This document shows, one piece after another, positions 1 through 8,382 of a stretch of DNA of 64,000 nt (positions are counted from its first letter, which is position 1; each line of letters starts with the position of its first letter). Made by a program: the position numbers and the translations under genes. The DNA is from Chitinophagaceae bacterium (GTDB taxonomy: Bacteria > Bacteroidota > Bacteroidia > Chitinophagales > UBA10324), in contig JADJAG010000005.1 in assembly GCA_016704325.1 (NCBI GenBank), positions 475,515 to 539,514 on the forward strand, given 5' to 3'. The notes beneath the pieces were generated by a model. It saw only the letters and a program-made list of their open reading frames with translations, did not search any database and was not told the origin of the DNA.

Positions 1-747
1 ACCAAATCCAAGTTCGATAACAAATATGGCTGTCGCGAATCGCTGGTAGATGCCATCAGAAGAGCAACAGATATTATGCTGGCAGGAAAAGTAGCTGTAG
101 TAGCCGGTTTCGGTGATGTAGGAAAGGGTTCTGCCGAATCACTAAGAGGTGCGAATGCACGGGTTATCGTAACGGAAGTTGATCCGATCTGTGCACTACA
201 GGCAGCAATGGAAGGCTATGAGGTGAAAAAGATGATAGACGCAGTTAAAGAAGCGGATATTGTGGTAACAGCCTCCGGATGCCATGGCGTAATCCGGGAA
301 GAGCATTTTCGTTTAATGAAAGATAAAACCATCGTGTGCAATATTGGCCATTTTGACGTAGAGTTGGATATGGCCTGGCTCAATGAAAACTTTGGTCATA
401 CGAAGGATGTAATTAAGCCACAGGTAGATAAGTATACTGTTGATGGTAAGGATATTATTATCCTGGCAGAAGGCAGATTGGTAAACCTTGGAGTTGCCAT
501 GGGGCATCCTTCTTTTGTGATGTCCACTTCTTTCTCCAACCAGGTACTGGCACAAATAGAACTATGGTTACGCACCGATCAGTATGAGCATAAAGTATAT
601 ACATTGCCAAAGCATCTTGACGAAAAGGTAGCACGTTTACATCTTGCAAAAATTGGGGTTGAGTTAGATGTGCTCACCGATAAACAAGCAAGCTACCTGG
701 GAATTGACAAGGATGGTCCATTTAAACCGGAATACTATCGTTACTAG
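1..747 (+). CDS. ahcY: Adenosylhomocysteinase, 5'-truncated by window edge
   Basis: Hydrolyses S-adenosylhomocysteine to adenosine and homocysteine, clearing the product inhibitor of SAM-dependent methylation; a cytoplasmic NAD-dependent enzyme. The reading frame is open from base 1, before the first ATG at 76, and the residues there ([16 protein letters not shown]) match the conserved segment just before the NAD domain, so the start lies outside the window. Seen: the Rossmann glycine motif GFGDVGKG, the conserved [17 protein letters not shown] stretch and the family's C-terminal ending KPEYYRY. About 248 codons are present; family members are 420-470 aa. A strong hairpin terminator follows. 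Identity is secure. Confidence 0.96.
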   Translation, partial: TKSKFDNKYGCRESLVDAIRRATDIMLAGKVAVVAGFGDVGKGSAESLRGANARVIVTEVDPICALQAAMEGYEVKKMIDAVKEADIVVTASGCHGVIREEHFRLMKDKTIVCNIGHFDVELDMAWLNENFGHTKDVIKPQVDKYTVDGKDIIILAEGRLVNLGVAMGHPSFVMSTSFSNQVLAQIELWLRTDQYEHKVYTLPKHLDEKVARLHLAKIGVELDVLTDKQASYLGIDKDGPFKPEYYRY

Positions 748-768
748 TTTTTGATTGAAATCATAGAA

Positions 769-801
769 AAAGAGTTTCTGTTTATGAAACTCTTTTTTTT
801 T
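769..801 (+). terminator. Intrinsic terminator after ahcY
   Basis: A 10-bp stem (AAAGAGTTTC / GAAACTCTTT) with a 7-nt loop runs directly into a run of T. It sits 21 nt after the ahcY stop and separates it from pdxJ. Confidence 0.8.
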
Positions 802-818
802 GTCAAACTAACACAGCT

Positions 819-1535
819 ATGACCCGGTTAAGTGTAAATATCAACAAGTTCGCAACGCTTAGAAATGCCAGGGGCAATAACCTTCCTGATATAGTGAAAG
901 CTGCGAAAGATTGTGAACGGTTTGGCGCTGAAGGAATAACGGTACATCCACGGCCGGATGAGCGACACATCCGTTACGAGGATGTGCTGATGCTGAAAGA
1001 AGTAGTGAACACAGAATTTAATATCGAAGGTTTTCCTGACCAGCGGTTCATGGATTTGGTATTGCAGGTGAAGCCGGCGCAGGTAACACTTGTTCCGGAT
1101 GCACCGGAGGTATTAACCAGCAACCATGGCTGGGATACGCTCAGCAATGCATCTTTCTTGTCAGAGAAAATAATTGCATTACAGTCTTCCGGAATACGGG
1201 TTTCTCTTTTTATTGATCCCGTAGCTCCGTTTATTGAAGGAGCAGGAAAGGTGGGTACTGACAGGATTGAATTTTATACAGGGCCTTATGCTGCTGCTTT
1301 TCCAATAAATAAAGAGAAAGCCATTAGCGATTATGTTATAGCTGCAAAATTTGCTACCAGCCTGGGGCTTGGTATTAATGCCGGTCATGATCTCAATTTA
1401 AGCAACTTGCGGTATTTCAATCAGCAGGTAACTGATTTAATGGAAGTTTCCATCGGACATGCAATTATTTGCGATGCGATTTATCTCGGGCTGGAGAATA
1501 CCATTCAACTCTACCTTCGGGCACTGAACTCCTGA
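819..1535 (+). CDS. pdxJ: Pyridoxine 5'-phosphate synthase
   Basis: Condenses 1-deoxy-D-xylulose 5-phosphate with 3-amino-2-oxopropyl phosphate to make pyridoxine 5'-phosphate, the last ring-forming step of DXP-dependent vitamin B6 synthesis in the cytoplasm. The 238-aa length matches the family. Seen: N-terminal [16 protein letters not shown], the phosphate/substrate motif [11 protein letters not shown] and the C-terminal NAGHDLN motif of the TIM barrel. The ATG at 819 gives the usual N-terminus. It is monocistronic: a terminator lies upstream and a bidirectional hairpin separates it from rplS on the other strand. No pdxA is visible in the window. Confidence 0.95.
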   Translation: MTRLSVNINKFATLRNARGNNLPDIVKAAKDCERFGAEGITVHPRPDERHIRYEDVLMLKEVVNTEFNIEGFPDQRFMDLVLQVKPAQVTLVPDAPEVLTSNHGWDTLSNASFLSEKIIALQSSGIRVSLFIDPVAPFIEGAGKVGTDRIEFYTGPYAAAFPINKEKAISDYVIAAKFATSLGLGINAGHDLNLSNLRYFNQQVTDLMEVSIGHAIICDAIYLGLENTIQLYLRALNS

Positions 1536-1560
1536 TTTGAATGGATATTGCGCCAAAAGC

Positions 1561-1593
1561 AAAACCCCGTTCATATATAATGAACGGGGTTTT
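1561..1593. terminator. Bidirectional terminator between pdxJ and rplS
   Basis: A perfect 14-bp inverted repeat (AAAACCCCGTTCAT and its complement) with a 5-nt loop lies between two convergent genes. The A run on one side and T run on the other allow it to stop transcription in both directions. Confidence 0.85.
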
Positions 1594-1615
1594 ATTTTAA
1601 AGAAACGGTACAGTA

Positions 1616-1996
1616 CTAACCTTTATCAGCAACCTCTGCAGTAGCAGTGGGCATTCGCTTTTCTTTAATACGCGCTTTCTTTCCCTTCAAATCACGAATG
1701 TAGTAAATGCGCGCCCTGCGTACTTTACCATGTTTATTTATGTCAATACTGTCAATACTCGGTGAAAACAAAGGAAAAACCCGCTCAACACCCACGCCAT
1801 TAGATATTTTGCGTACGGTAAATGTTTGTGTCGCTCCCTGTCCTTTTCTTTGAATTACTTCGCCACGATAAGCCTGAATACGCTCCTTGGTACCTTCAAG
1901 AATCTTATAGTTTACCGTTACATTATCACCTGCTCTAAATGCTGGATAATCTTTTTTTTGAGTCACCTCCTGGTGAAAAAATTTAATCGCGTCCAT
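1616..1996 (-). CDS. rplS: 50S ribosomal protein bL19
   Basis: Ribosomal protein at the 30S-50S interface. The 126-aa product has the bL19 core: FRAGDNVTVNYKI, the RIQAYRGEVIQRKG strand pair, the TFTVRKISNGVGVERVFPL block and RVRRARIYYIRDLKGKKARI-type C-terminal basic stretch. It is slightly longer than the usual 115 aa because of an Ala/Glu tail, common in this phylum. The start is the ATG at 1996. It stands alone here; the trmD-rimM-rpsP partners found next to rplS in many bacteria are absent. Confidence 0.96.
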   Translation of the reverse strand: MDAIKFFHQEVTQKKDYPAFRAGDNVTVNYKILEGTKERIQAYRGEVIQRKGQGATQTFTVRKISNGVGVERVFPLFSPSIDSIDINKHGKVRRARIYYIRDLKGKKARIKEKRMPTATAEVADKG

Positions 1997-2224
1997 TTCG
2001 GGGTCTTTTTAAGAGAGCGCAAAGATATGTTTTTTACCGAATAATGGTTGCTCACGCACTTTTTTATTCATTACAGAATTGAATTCAAACCAGACAAAAT
2101 AAAGAACCTGTAGAATTCGAAATGGACCAAATAGACAGCAAAATCAATTTATTCCAGACTTTATCAATGCAAATTGAATCTCTGGATGGTATTTGTCTGG
2201 CCTTTTTGCAATCAGTTCAAATCA

Positions 2225-2255
2225 TTGACAGCGGTAGCAAATTATACTATATTTG
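2225..2255 (+). promoter_or_regulatory. Bacteroidota-type promoter of pckA
   Basis: TTG at 2225-2227, a 20-nt spacer, then TATATTTG at 2248-2255 fit the -33/-7 pattern (TTG, TAnnTTTG) of the Bacteroidota primary sigma factor. Transcription would begin about 25 nt before the ATG at 2287. This argues that the open frame upstream of 2287 is not translated. Confidence 0.65.
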
Positions 2256-2286
2256 CTGCCCTCCTTTTTTAACCAAACAACAAATT

Positions 2287-3900
2287 ATGATTCAAACAGG
2301 AACTAAGAATCCGGCGGCTGATTTAGCGGCCTACGGACTAAAAAATGTATCGAAAGCGCATTGGAACCTGAGCCAGGACGAATTGATAGATATTTCAGTA
2401 GCATTGGGTCTGGGGAAAATCACTGATACTGGGGCATTGGCAGTGGATACCGGAGAATTTACCGGGCGCGCACCAAAAGACAAATTTTTTGTGAAGGACA
2501 GTATCACCGCTGATACCATTTATTGGGGTGATGTGAATGTCCCATTTGATGAAAGCAAGTTTCAAGGCTTATATGATAAACTCGCAGCCTATCTTTCCGC
2601 GAAAGAACTTTATGTAAAAGACGCGATTGCCTGTGCTGATCCGGCTTACCGGTTGAATGTAAGGCTCATAACTGAAATCCCCTGGGCAGCCATGTTTGCC
2701 GGTAATATGTTTATAAATCCGGCAACTGAAGAATTATCAACCATGCATCCTGACTGGGTGATCCTTCATGCCCCTTCCTTTAAAGCGGATCCTGCAGTAG
2801 ATGGTACACGGCAGGGTAATTTCGCCATTTTGAATTTTACAAAGAAGGTAATCATCATTGGAGGTACTGCATACACCGGTGAAATAAAGAAAGGAATCTT
2901 TACCGTATTGAATTTTGAATTGCCACAGAACAGGGGAGTACTTGCCATGCACTGTTCTGCCAATGTGGGTGATGCAGGAGACACCGCTGTTTTCTTTGGC
3001 TTATCAGGAACCGGTAAAACCACATTAAGTGCTGATTCGAACAGGGGACTAATTGGAGATGATGAACATGGATGGGGTGATAGCAGCATCTTTAATTTTG
3101 AAGGTGGCTGTTATGCAAAATGTGTGAATCTTACCGAAGAAAAGGAACCACAGATTTTCCAGGCAATTAAACGAGGTGCTTTGCTGGAGAATATCCGGTT
3201 TTTCCCGGGAACCAATACCGTGAATTATGATGATATCTCCGTTACCGAAAATACACGCGTTTCGTACCCGATAGCGTTTATCAGTAATGCGGTACAGCCC
3301 TCAGTAGGTAACATACCAAAGAATATTTTCTTTCTTACCTGTGATGCTTATGGCATTCTTCCTCCAATTTCAAAACTTACTCCCGGTCAGGCCATGTATT
3401 GGTTTCTATCAGGTTACACTGCAAAAGTTGCTGGTACGGAAGCAGGAATTACAGAACCTAAGACTACATTCTCTACTTGTTTTGGGGCGCCGTTTCTGCC
3501 GTTAAATCCAAACACCTATGCAGGTATGCTTGCTGAAAAAATCAGGAAGCATGGTGCTAATGTATGGCTGGTTAACACGGGATGGACGGGTGGCCCTTAT
3601 GGCATAGGAAGCAGAATGAAGCTGTCCTATACCCGCACCATGATTACGGAAGCACTGAAAGGTGACCTCGAAAAGGTGGAGTTTGAAACACACCCTGTTT
3701 TTGGAATGGTCTATCCCAAGAGTTGTCCTGATGTGCCTGCTGATGTGTTGAATCCGAGAAATACATGGGCTGATAAAAAGTTGTACGATGAAAAGGCAAA
3801 TAACCTGGCAAAGAAGTTTATCAAAAATTTTGAAAAATTTGCCCCAACAGCACATGCTGAGACTTTAGCTGCAGCACCTAAAGTGGTGGAAGTAGCTTAA
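2287..3900 (+). CDS. pckA: Phosphoenolpyruvate carboxykinase (ATP)
   Basis: Converts oxaloacetate and ATP to phosphoenolpyruvate, CO2 and ADP, the entry step of gluconeogenesis. The 537-aa length fits the ATP-dependent family. Seen: the P-loop SGTGKTTLSAD around residues 240-250, the GDDEHGW metal/kinase-2 region soon after, the N-terminal TGRAPKDKF substrate site, and the TEAGITEP and GWTGG(P)YG motifs towards the C-terminus. The frame is open back to 2122, but the ATG at 2287 gives the normal N-terminus and a consensus promoter lies inside the extension. A GC-rich hairpin terminator follows. Confidence 0.96.
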   Translation: MIQTGTKNPAADLAAYGLKNVSKAHWNLSQDELIDISVALGLGKITDTGALAVDTGEFTGRAPKDKFFVKDSITADTIYWGDVNVPFDESKFQGLYDKLAAYLSAKELYVKDAIACADPAYRLNVRLITEIPWAAMFAGNMFINPATEELSTMHPDWVILHAPSFKADPAVDGTRQGNFAILNFTKKVIIIGGTAYTGEIKKGIFTVLNFELPQNRGVLAMHCSANVGDAGDTAVFFGLSGTGKTTLSADSNRGLIGDDEHGWGDSSIFNFEGGCYAKCVNLTEEKEPQIFQAIKRGALLENIRFFPGTNTVNYDDISVTENTRVSYPIAFISNAVQPSVGNIPKNIFFLTCDAYGILPPISKLTPGQAMYWFLSGYTAKVAGTEAGITEPKTTFSTCFGAPFLPLNPNTYAGMLAEKIRKHGANVWLVNTGWTGGPYGIGSRMKLSYTRTMITEALKGDLEKVEFETHPVFGMVYPKSCPDVPADVLNPRNTWADKKLYDEKANNLAKKFIKNFEKFAPTAHAETLAAAPKVVEVA

Positions 3901-3922
3901 ATGATTAGGATGTTAGAAAATT

Positions 3923-3944
3923 AAGGGGCGAAAGCCCCTTTTTT
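3923..3944 (+). terminator. Intrinsic terminator after pckA
   Basis: The stem AAGGGGC / GCCCCTT with a GAAA tetraloop is followed by a T run, 23 nt after the pckA stop codon. Confidence 0.9.
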
Positions 3945-4107
3945 ACGATTGATAATTGACTACTATGTTGGTCGTGAAACATGTATTGGTACAGTAAACC
4001 TGAATGGCATGATTTCGTCTTGATAAAAATGGGTTATTGCATCAAACCAAGTATAATGCAACACTTAATTATGGCTATTAGCTTTTGCAGAGGGTAAAAT
4101 AGGTAAG

Positions 4108-4830
4108 ATGGAATTGTATTGGGCACATAAACTGGATGGAGAACAAGTATTTCTTGATGCGGAAGAATCGCATCACTGTCTAAAAGTTATGCGTCATAAA
4201 AGAGGAGACCAGGTTGAGGTTACTGACGGCAATGGTAATAAGTATGTGGCAGTTATTCGCAATGAAGACAGAAATGGCTGCGAACTCCAAACCATTGAAC
4301 TTTTAAAAAGTGAAAGCCCAAGATCGCCCTTATGTCACCTTGCCATTGCACCCACAAAAAGTATTGATCGTTTTGAGTGGTTTCTGGAGAAGGCAACAGA
4401 GATAGGCATTGCCGAAGTTACACCACTTATATGCCGGCGCTCTGAGCGGACACAGCTAAAACTTGAAAGATTGCGGAAGCAGGTAATAGCCGCTATGAAG
4501 CAATCTCAACGTTGTTGGCTTCCAAAACTGCATGAATCTCAAAAGTTTGTTGATTTTATTCTTGCCACCGGATCGGGCAAACCTGATCTGCAACCAGGCA
4601 ATAAAATTATTTGCTATTGCGGACAGGAGACGCTCCCGATGTTGAAAAATGTTTACCGGCCTCAAACGAGGGTTGTAATCTTAATCGGTCCGGAAGGAGA
4701 CTTTTCACCGGAGGAAGTCGAATTTGCGCTCACAAATGGTTTTTCCGGAGCTATGTTGGGTCCGGCAAGACTCAGAACGGAAACGGCAGGAGTTGTCGCT
4801 GCGCATACAGTACAAATGCTGAATGACTGA
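4108..4830 (+). CDS. rsmE: 16S rRNA (uracil-1498-N3)-methyltransferase
   Basis: SAM-dependent SPOUT methyltransferase that methylates N3 of U1498 in 16S rRNA, near the decoding site. At 240 aa it has the family's length. Seen: an N-terminal PUA-like domain (ESHHCLKVMRHKRGD), LAIAPTKSIDRFEWFLEKATEIG in the middle, and the SPOUT knot motifs IGPEGDFSPEEV and LGPARLRTETA. The start is the ATG at 4108. The next gene (DUF4159) begins 77 nt downstream on the same strand and may be co-transcribed. Confidence 0.94.
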   Translation: MELYWAHKLDGEQVFLDAEESHHCLKVMRHKRGDQVEVTDGNGNKYVAVIRNEDRNGCELQTIELLKSESPRSPLCHLAIAPTKSIDRFEWFLEKATEIGIAEVTPLICRRSERTQLKLERLRKQVIAAMKQSQRCWLPKLHESQKFVDFILATGSGKPDLQPGNKIICYCGQETLPMLKNVYRPQTRVVILIGPEGDFSPEEVEFALTNGFSGAMLGPARLRTETAGVVAAHTVQMLND

Positions 4831-4907
4831 GTATTATCCTTCTTAATTTTTATCATGTAATTTGAGCTTGTTTGTTTCGTTCATCTAGCTTACTTAATTT
4901 TCCGGTT

Positions 4908-5570
4908 ATGAGGTTATGGTTGTTTCTCGCTGTTACATTGCTTTTTGTCGCATTTTCTCCCGCACCTACGCTTAAGTTTGCCTTGCTGAAATACAAAGGC
5001 GGAGGTGATTGGTACAATGATGTGAACTCTTTGAAGAACCTGGCGAAATTCTGCAATGATAACCTGGGCACCAATTTTGATCTGGAGCATGCTGTCGTAG
5101 AACCTTCCAGCCCGGACTTATTCAACTATCCTTTTGTATATCTCACAGGGCATGGAAATTTTACGTTGGACAACGAGGAAGCAGCTAATTTACGCGCCTA
5201 CCTCTCCGGCGGTGGATTCCTCTTTATAAATGATGATTATGGAATAGATCCTTATGCACGCCTCGCCATGAAAAAAGTATTCCCGGATTTAGATTTTGTG
5301 GAATTACCATTTTCTCACCCCGTCTATCATCAAAAATTTGATTTCCCAAACGGGCTTCCTAAGGTTCATGAACATGAGAATAAAACGCCCCGAGGATATG
5401 GATTGATCTATGAAGGCCGCCTTGTTTGTTTTTACAATTATGAATGCGACCTGGGCGATGGATGGGATGATGTACACAATGATGCACCGGTTGCCAGGCA
5501 AAAAGCGCTGCAGATGGGTGCTAATATTGTTCAGTATGTATTTTCACTTAATGGGGAGAAAGGGACTTGA
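4908..5570 (+). CDS. DUF4159 domain-containing exported protein
   Basis: A DUF4159-type protein of 220 aa; the biochemical role is unknown. I place the start at the ATG at 4908 because it yields a good signal peptide (MRLWLFLAVTLLFVAFSPAP); the frame continues upstream only through a TTG codon. The mature part begins FALLKYKGGGDWYND and includes LTGHGNF, GGGFLFINDDYG and a HEHENKTPRGYG segment, consistent with the glutamine-amidotransferase-like fold assigned to this family. In other Bacteroidota such proteins often sit near MoxR/DUF58/BatA loci; none is in this window. Probably periplasmic. Confidence 0.82.
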   Translation: MRLWLFLAVTLLFVAFSPAPTLKFALLKYKGGGDWYNDVNSLKNLAKFCNDNLGTNFDLEHAVVEPSSPDLFNYPFVYLTGHGNFTLDNEEAANLRAYLSGGGFLFINDDYGIDPYARLAMKKVFPDLDFVELPFSHPVYHQKFDFPNGLPKVHEHENKTPRGYGLIYEGRLVCFYNYECDLGDGWDDVHNDAPVARQKALQMGANIVQYVFSLNGEKGT

Positions 5571-5600
5571 AGTGAAATTTGGTATGGGGAATGGAAAGAT

Positions 5601-5664
5601 GGTTAAATGGTTAAATGGTTAAATTGTTAAATTGCTAAATTGTTGAATTGTTAAATGGTTATGG
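5601..5664. repeat. Octamer tandem repeat (8 x 8 bp)
   Basis: Eight consecutive copies of an 8-bp unit with the pattern KKYTRAAT (GGTTAAAT, TGTTAAAT, TGCTAAAT, TGTTGAAT and so on) fill the intergenic gap between the DUF4159 gene and the end of pyrD. No hairpin or reading frame is attached to it. Confidence 0.85.
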
Positions 5665-5722
5665 TTGAGATGAGTGGTTATCTTTCGGTCAACCATATTA
5701 AATGTTTTTGATAAAAGGTGCT

Positions 5723-6778
5723 TCAATTTTTTTTATCAGTTTTTGCTGCCCGGAGTATTGCCCGGTTTATTTTTTTGATAAGAGAAGGGCCTTCATAAAT
5801 TAACCCTGTATATACTTGTATAATATCTGCTCCGGCATCCAACTTATGAAGTGCATCTTTCGATGAATGAATTCCACCAACACCAATAATTGCAAACTTT
5901 TGCTGTGATTTTGATTTCAGGTACCTTATAATTTCTGTTGCACGATCTGTGAGTGGCTTGCCGCTAAGTCCACCGGCACCATATTTCTCTAACAGTCCGC
6001 TAGCTGTTTTCAAACCTGCTCTCGAAATTGTAGTATTGGTAGCAATAACGCCAGCCAAACCGGTACTTATTACGATTTCAGCTATTTCATCCAGCTGGGT
6101 AAATGTAAGGTCTGGTGCAATTTTTAACAGTATCGGTTTTGGAGATGGACGAAGGTGATTTAATTCCTGTAGCCGAACAAGTAATTGAGTGAGGGGTTCT
6201 TTCTCTTGCAAAGCCCGAAGCCCTGGTGTATTGGGCGAACTTACATTCACTACAAAATAATCTACATAGTCAAACAGCTTTTCAAAACAGATCTCATAAT
6301 CCTTAGTTGCATTTTCTATAGGCGTCGTTTTGTTTTTCCCGATGTTACCGCCAATGATCAAACCTTTCCGTTCAAATTGTCTTAAGCGGTTAACCACCAC
6401 ATCAACGCCCTGATTGTTAAAGCCCATTCTGTTGATCAGCGCAACATCTGCAGGCAACCGAAAAGAACGGGGTCGATCATTTCCCGGTTGTGGCAACGGT
6501 GTTACTGTTCCAACTTCAATACTGCCAAAACCTAACACAGACATGGCATGAATGTGTTTTGCATCTTTGTCAAAACCGGCAGCCAGGCCCACAGGATTTA
6601 TGAAATGAAGTCCGGCTACATTTTTTTCCAATGCAGCACTTTCTACTACCCATAACTTACGTAACAGCCATTCGCCTCCGGGTATCTTCAGGATGAGCTC
6701 AAGCAGCCAGATAACAAGTTCATGAGCGCTTTCAGGAGAAAGGAGAAAAAATAGCGGCTTGAGAAATAGTTTGTACAC
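5723..6778 (-). CDS. pyrD: Dihydroorotate dehydrogenase (quinone), class 2
   Basis: Oxidises dihydroorotate to orotate with FMN and passes electrons to membrane quinone, the fourth step of pyrimidine synthesis. I start it at the GTG at 6778, which gives the class 2 N-terminus ([20 protein letters not shown]) that anchors the protein to the inner membrane; the frame also extends to a TTG at 6799. Seen: NRMGFNNQG, the [11 protein letters not shown] loop with the catalytic serine of class 2, KIAPDL, and the FMN phosphate motif [11 protein letters not shown]. The length of 351 aa is typical. It is divergent from rarA. Confidence 0.94.
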   Translation of the reverse strand: MYKLFLKPLFFLLSPESAHELVIWLLELILKIPGGEWLLRKLWVVESAALEKNVAGLHFINPVGLAAGFDKDAKHIHAMSVLGFGSIEVGTVTPLPQPGNDRPRSFRLPADVALINRMGFNNQGVDVVVNRLRQFERKGLIIGGNIGKNKTTPIENATKDYEICFEKLFDYVDYFVVNVSSPNTPGLRALQEKEPLTQLLVRLQELNHLRPSPKPILLKIAPDLTFTQLDEIAEIVISTGLAGVIATNTTISRAGLKTASGLLEKYGAGGLSGKPLTDRATEIIRYLKSKSQQKFAIIGVGGIHSSKDALHKLDAGADIIQVYTGLIYEGPSLIKKINRAILRAAKTDKKN

Positions 6779-6878
6779 CCTGGAGTAACTTCGGGGCAAA
6801 AATAGGGTTCGCCTTTGAAAGCATTTGATGAAATTTCAAAAACGGCAGTGCTAATTATTCACATACGATTACTCAAGC

Positions 6879-8153
6879 ATGACTATGAACAGTAAAATAC
6901 CATTGGCAGAACGGATGCGCCCTGAGTCACTTGATGATTTTATCGGGCAGGAGCACCTGGTAGGGAAAACAGCTGCTTTACGAACCCTGATTGAAAAGAA
7001 GCAAGTGCCATCTATGATTTTATGGGGTCCGCCCGGAGTGGGCAAAACCACCCTTGCACAGATTATAGCTAAAGAAGTGGGGCTGCCATTCTTTACATTG
7101 AGTGCTATCAGTTCAGGCGTAAAGGATGTGCGTGACGTGATTGCAACTGCAAAACTGTCGGGTAAGGCAGTATTGTTCATTGACGAGATCCATCGTTTCA
7201 GTAAATCACAGCAGGATTCACTGTTGGGTGCCGTTGAAAAGGGCATTGTGATACTCATTGGAGCTACAACGGAAAACCCGTCTTTCGAAGTGATCTCGCC
7301 TTTGTTATCGCGCTGCCAGGTATATGTGCTAAAGGATCTGGATACTGGGCATTTGCTCGCACTCCTTAACCGGGCAATCAGTAAGGATGAGATTCTTTCC
7401 AAAGAGAGGATAAATTTATCAGAGTATAATGTATTAGTTCGTTTGAGCGGAGGCGATGCCAGGAAGCTGCTTAACTTGTTTGAAATAATAGCGGATTCAC
7501 TTGATACGGGAATTGAAAAGCTGATCACCGACAAAGTGGTTAACAGCGTGGCACAAAAGAAAATGGCCTTGTATGATAAATCCGGCGAGCAACACTATGA
7601 TATCATTTCGGCATTTATCAAATCGATGCGCGGCAGCGATCCGAATGCAGCAGTGTATTGGCTGGCAAGGATGCTGGAAGGAGGAGAAGATCCAAAGTTT
7701 ATCGCAAGAAGAATGTTGATTCTTGCTTCGGAAGATATTGGCAATGCCAACCCTACCGCGCTCGTGCTTGCCAACAATTGCTTTGCTGCGATTGCCGTAA
7801 TAGGTTATCCGGAATGCAGGATTATCTTATCGCAAACCGCCATTTATCTTGCCACCTCACCCAAAAGTAATGCATCGTATATGGCTATTGAAGATGCATT
7901 GAGCCTGGTACGCCAGCAAGGTGATCTGCCTGTTCCGCTGCATTTGCGCAACGCACCCACTAAGTTGATGAAAGAACTGAATTATGGGAAAGATTATCAG
8001 TACGCACATTCCTTTGCCGATAATTTCACGCTGCTGGAGTATCTTCCTGATAAGATTAGTGGTGCAAAACTGTATGATCCGGGCAACAACTCCAGGGAAC
8101 AGGAAATGCGCGACTTCCTGAAAAAAAGATGGAAGGATAAGTATGACTATTAG
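6879..8153 (+). CDS. rarA: Replication-associated recombination protein A (AAA+ ATPase)
   Basis: RarA/MgsA (WRNIP1 family) is a clamp-loader-like AAA+ ATPase that acts at stalled replication forks. The 424-aa protein starts PLAERMRPESLDDFIGQEHL, has Walker A GPPGVGKTT at about residues 50-58, Walker B VLFIDEIHRF, sensor motif GATTENPSFE and the family-specific C-terminal tetramerisation region (ASEDIGNANP, DLPVPLHLRNAPTKLMKELNYGKDYQYAH). The first ATG at 6879 is used; a second in-frame ATG at 6885 cannot be excluded. It is monocistronic. Confidence 0.94.
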   Translation: MTMNSKIPLAERMRPESLDDFIGQEHLVGKTAALRTLIEKKQVPSMILWGPPGVGKTTLAQIIAKEVGLPFFTLSAISSGVKDVRDVIATAKLSGKAVLFIDEIHRFSKSQQDSLLGAVEKGIVILIGATTENPSFEVISPLLSRCQVYVLKDLDTGHLLALLNRAISKDEILSKERINLSEYNVLVRLSGGDARKLLNLFEIIADSLDTGIEKLITDKVVNSVAQKKMALYDKSGEQHYDIISAFIKSMRGSDPNAAVYWLARMLEGGEDPKFIARRMLILASEDIGNANPTALVLANNCFAAIAVIGYPECRIILSQTAIYLATSPKSNASYMAIEDALSLVRQQGDLPVPLHLRNAPTKLMKELNYGKDYQYAHSFADNFTLLEYLPDKISGAKLYDPGNNSREQEMRDFLKKRWKDKYDY

Positions 8154-8382
8154 ATTTTAGTAAAAAGGTTTTGTCTGAAATGATGCCAATTACCTAACGA
8201 TCTTAAAATAATGATTCAATTATTCTCATTCTGTAACTTTCCGGATAGTGCGGGTTTTGTTTAGCTATTTCATTCATGTGATCCTTCACTTATTTTAAAG
8301 AATAGTGTTACAGATCGATTATTTGTCACGCATCTGATGCCATCATAAAAATCGCGTTAACCCGTTATCTTTAACGTTTCTA

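Noticed and set aside
2122..2286. N-terminal extension of pckA by 55 codons
   Set aside because: A consensus promoter lies inside it and the residues do not match the family; the ATG at 2287 gives the normal N-terminus.
6869..7534. 221-codon frame antisense to rarA
   Set aside because: Shadow of a strongly conserved AAA+ gene; no promoter or homology evident.
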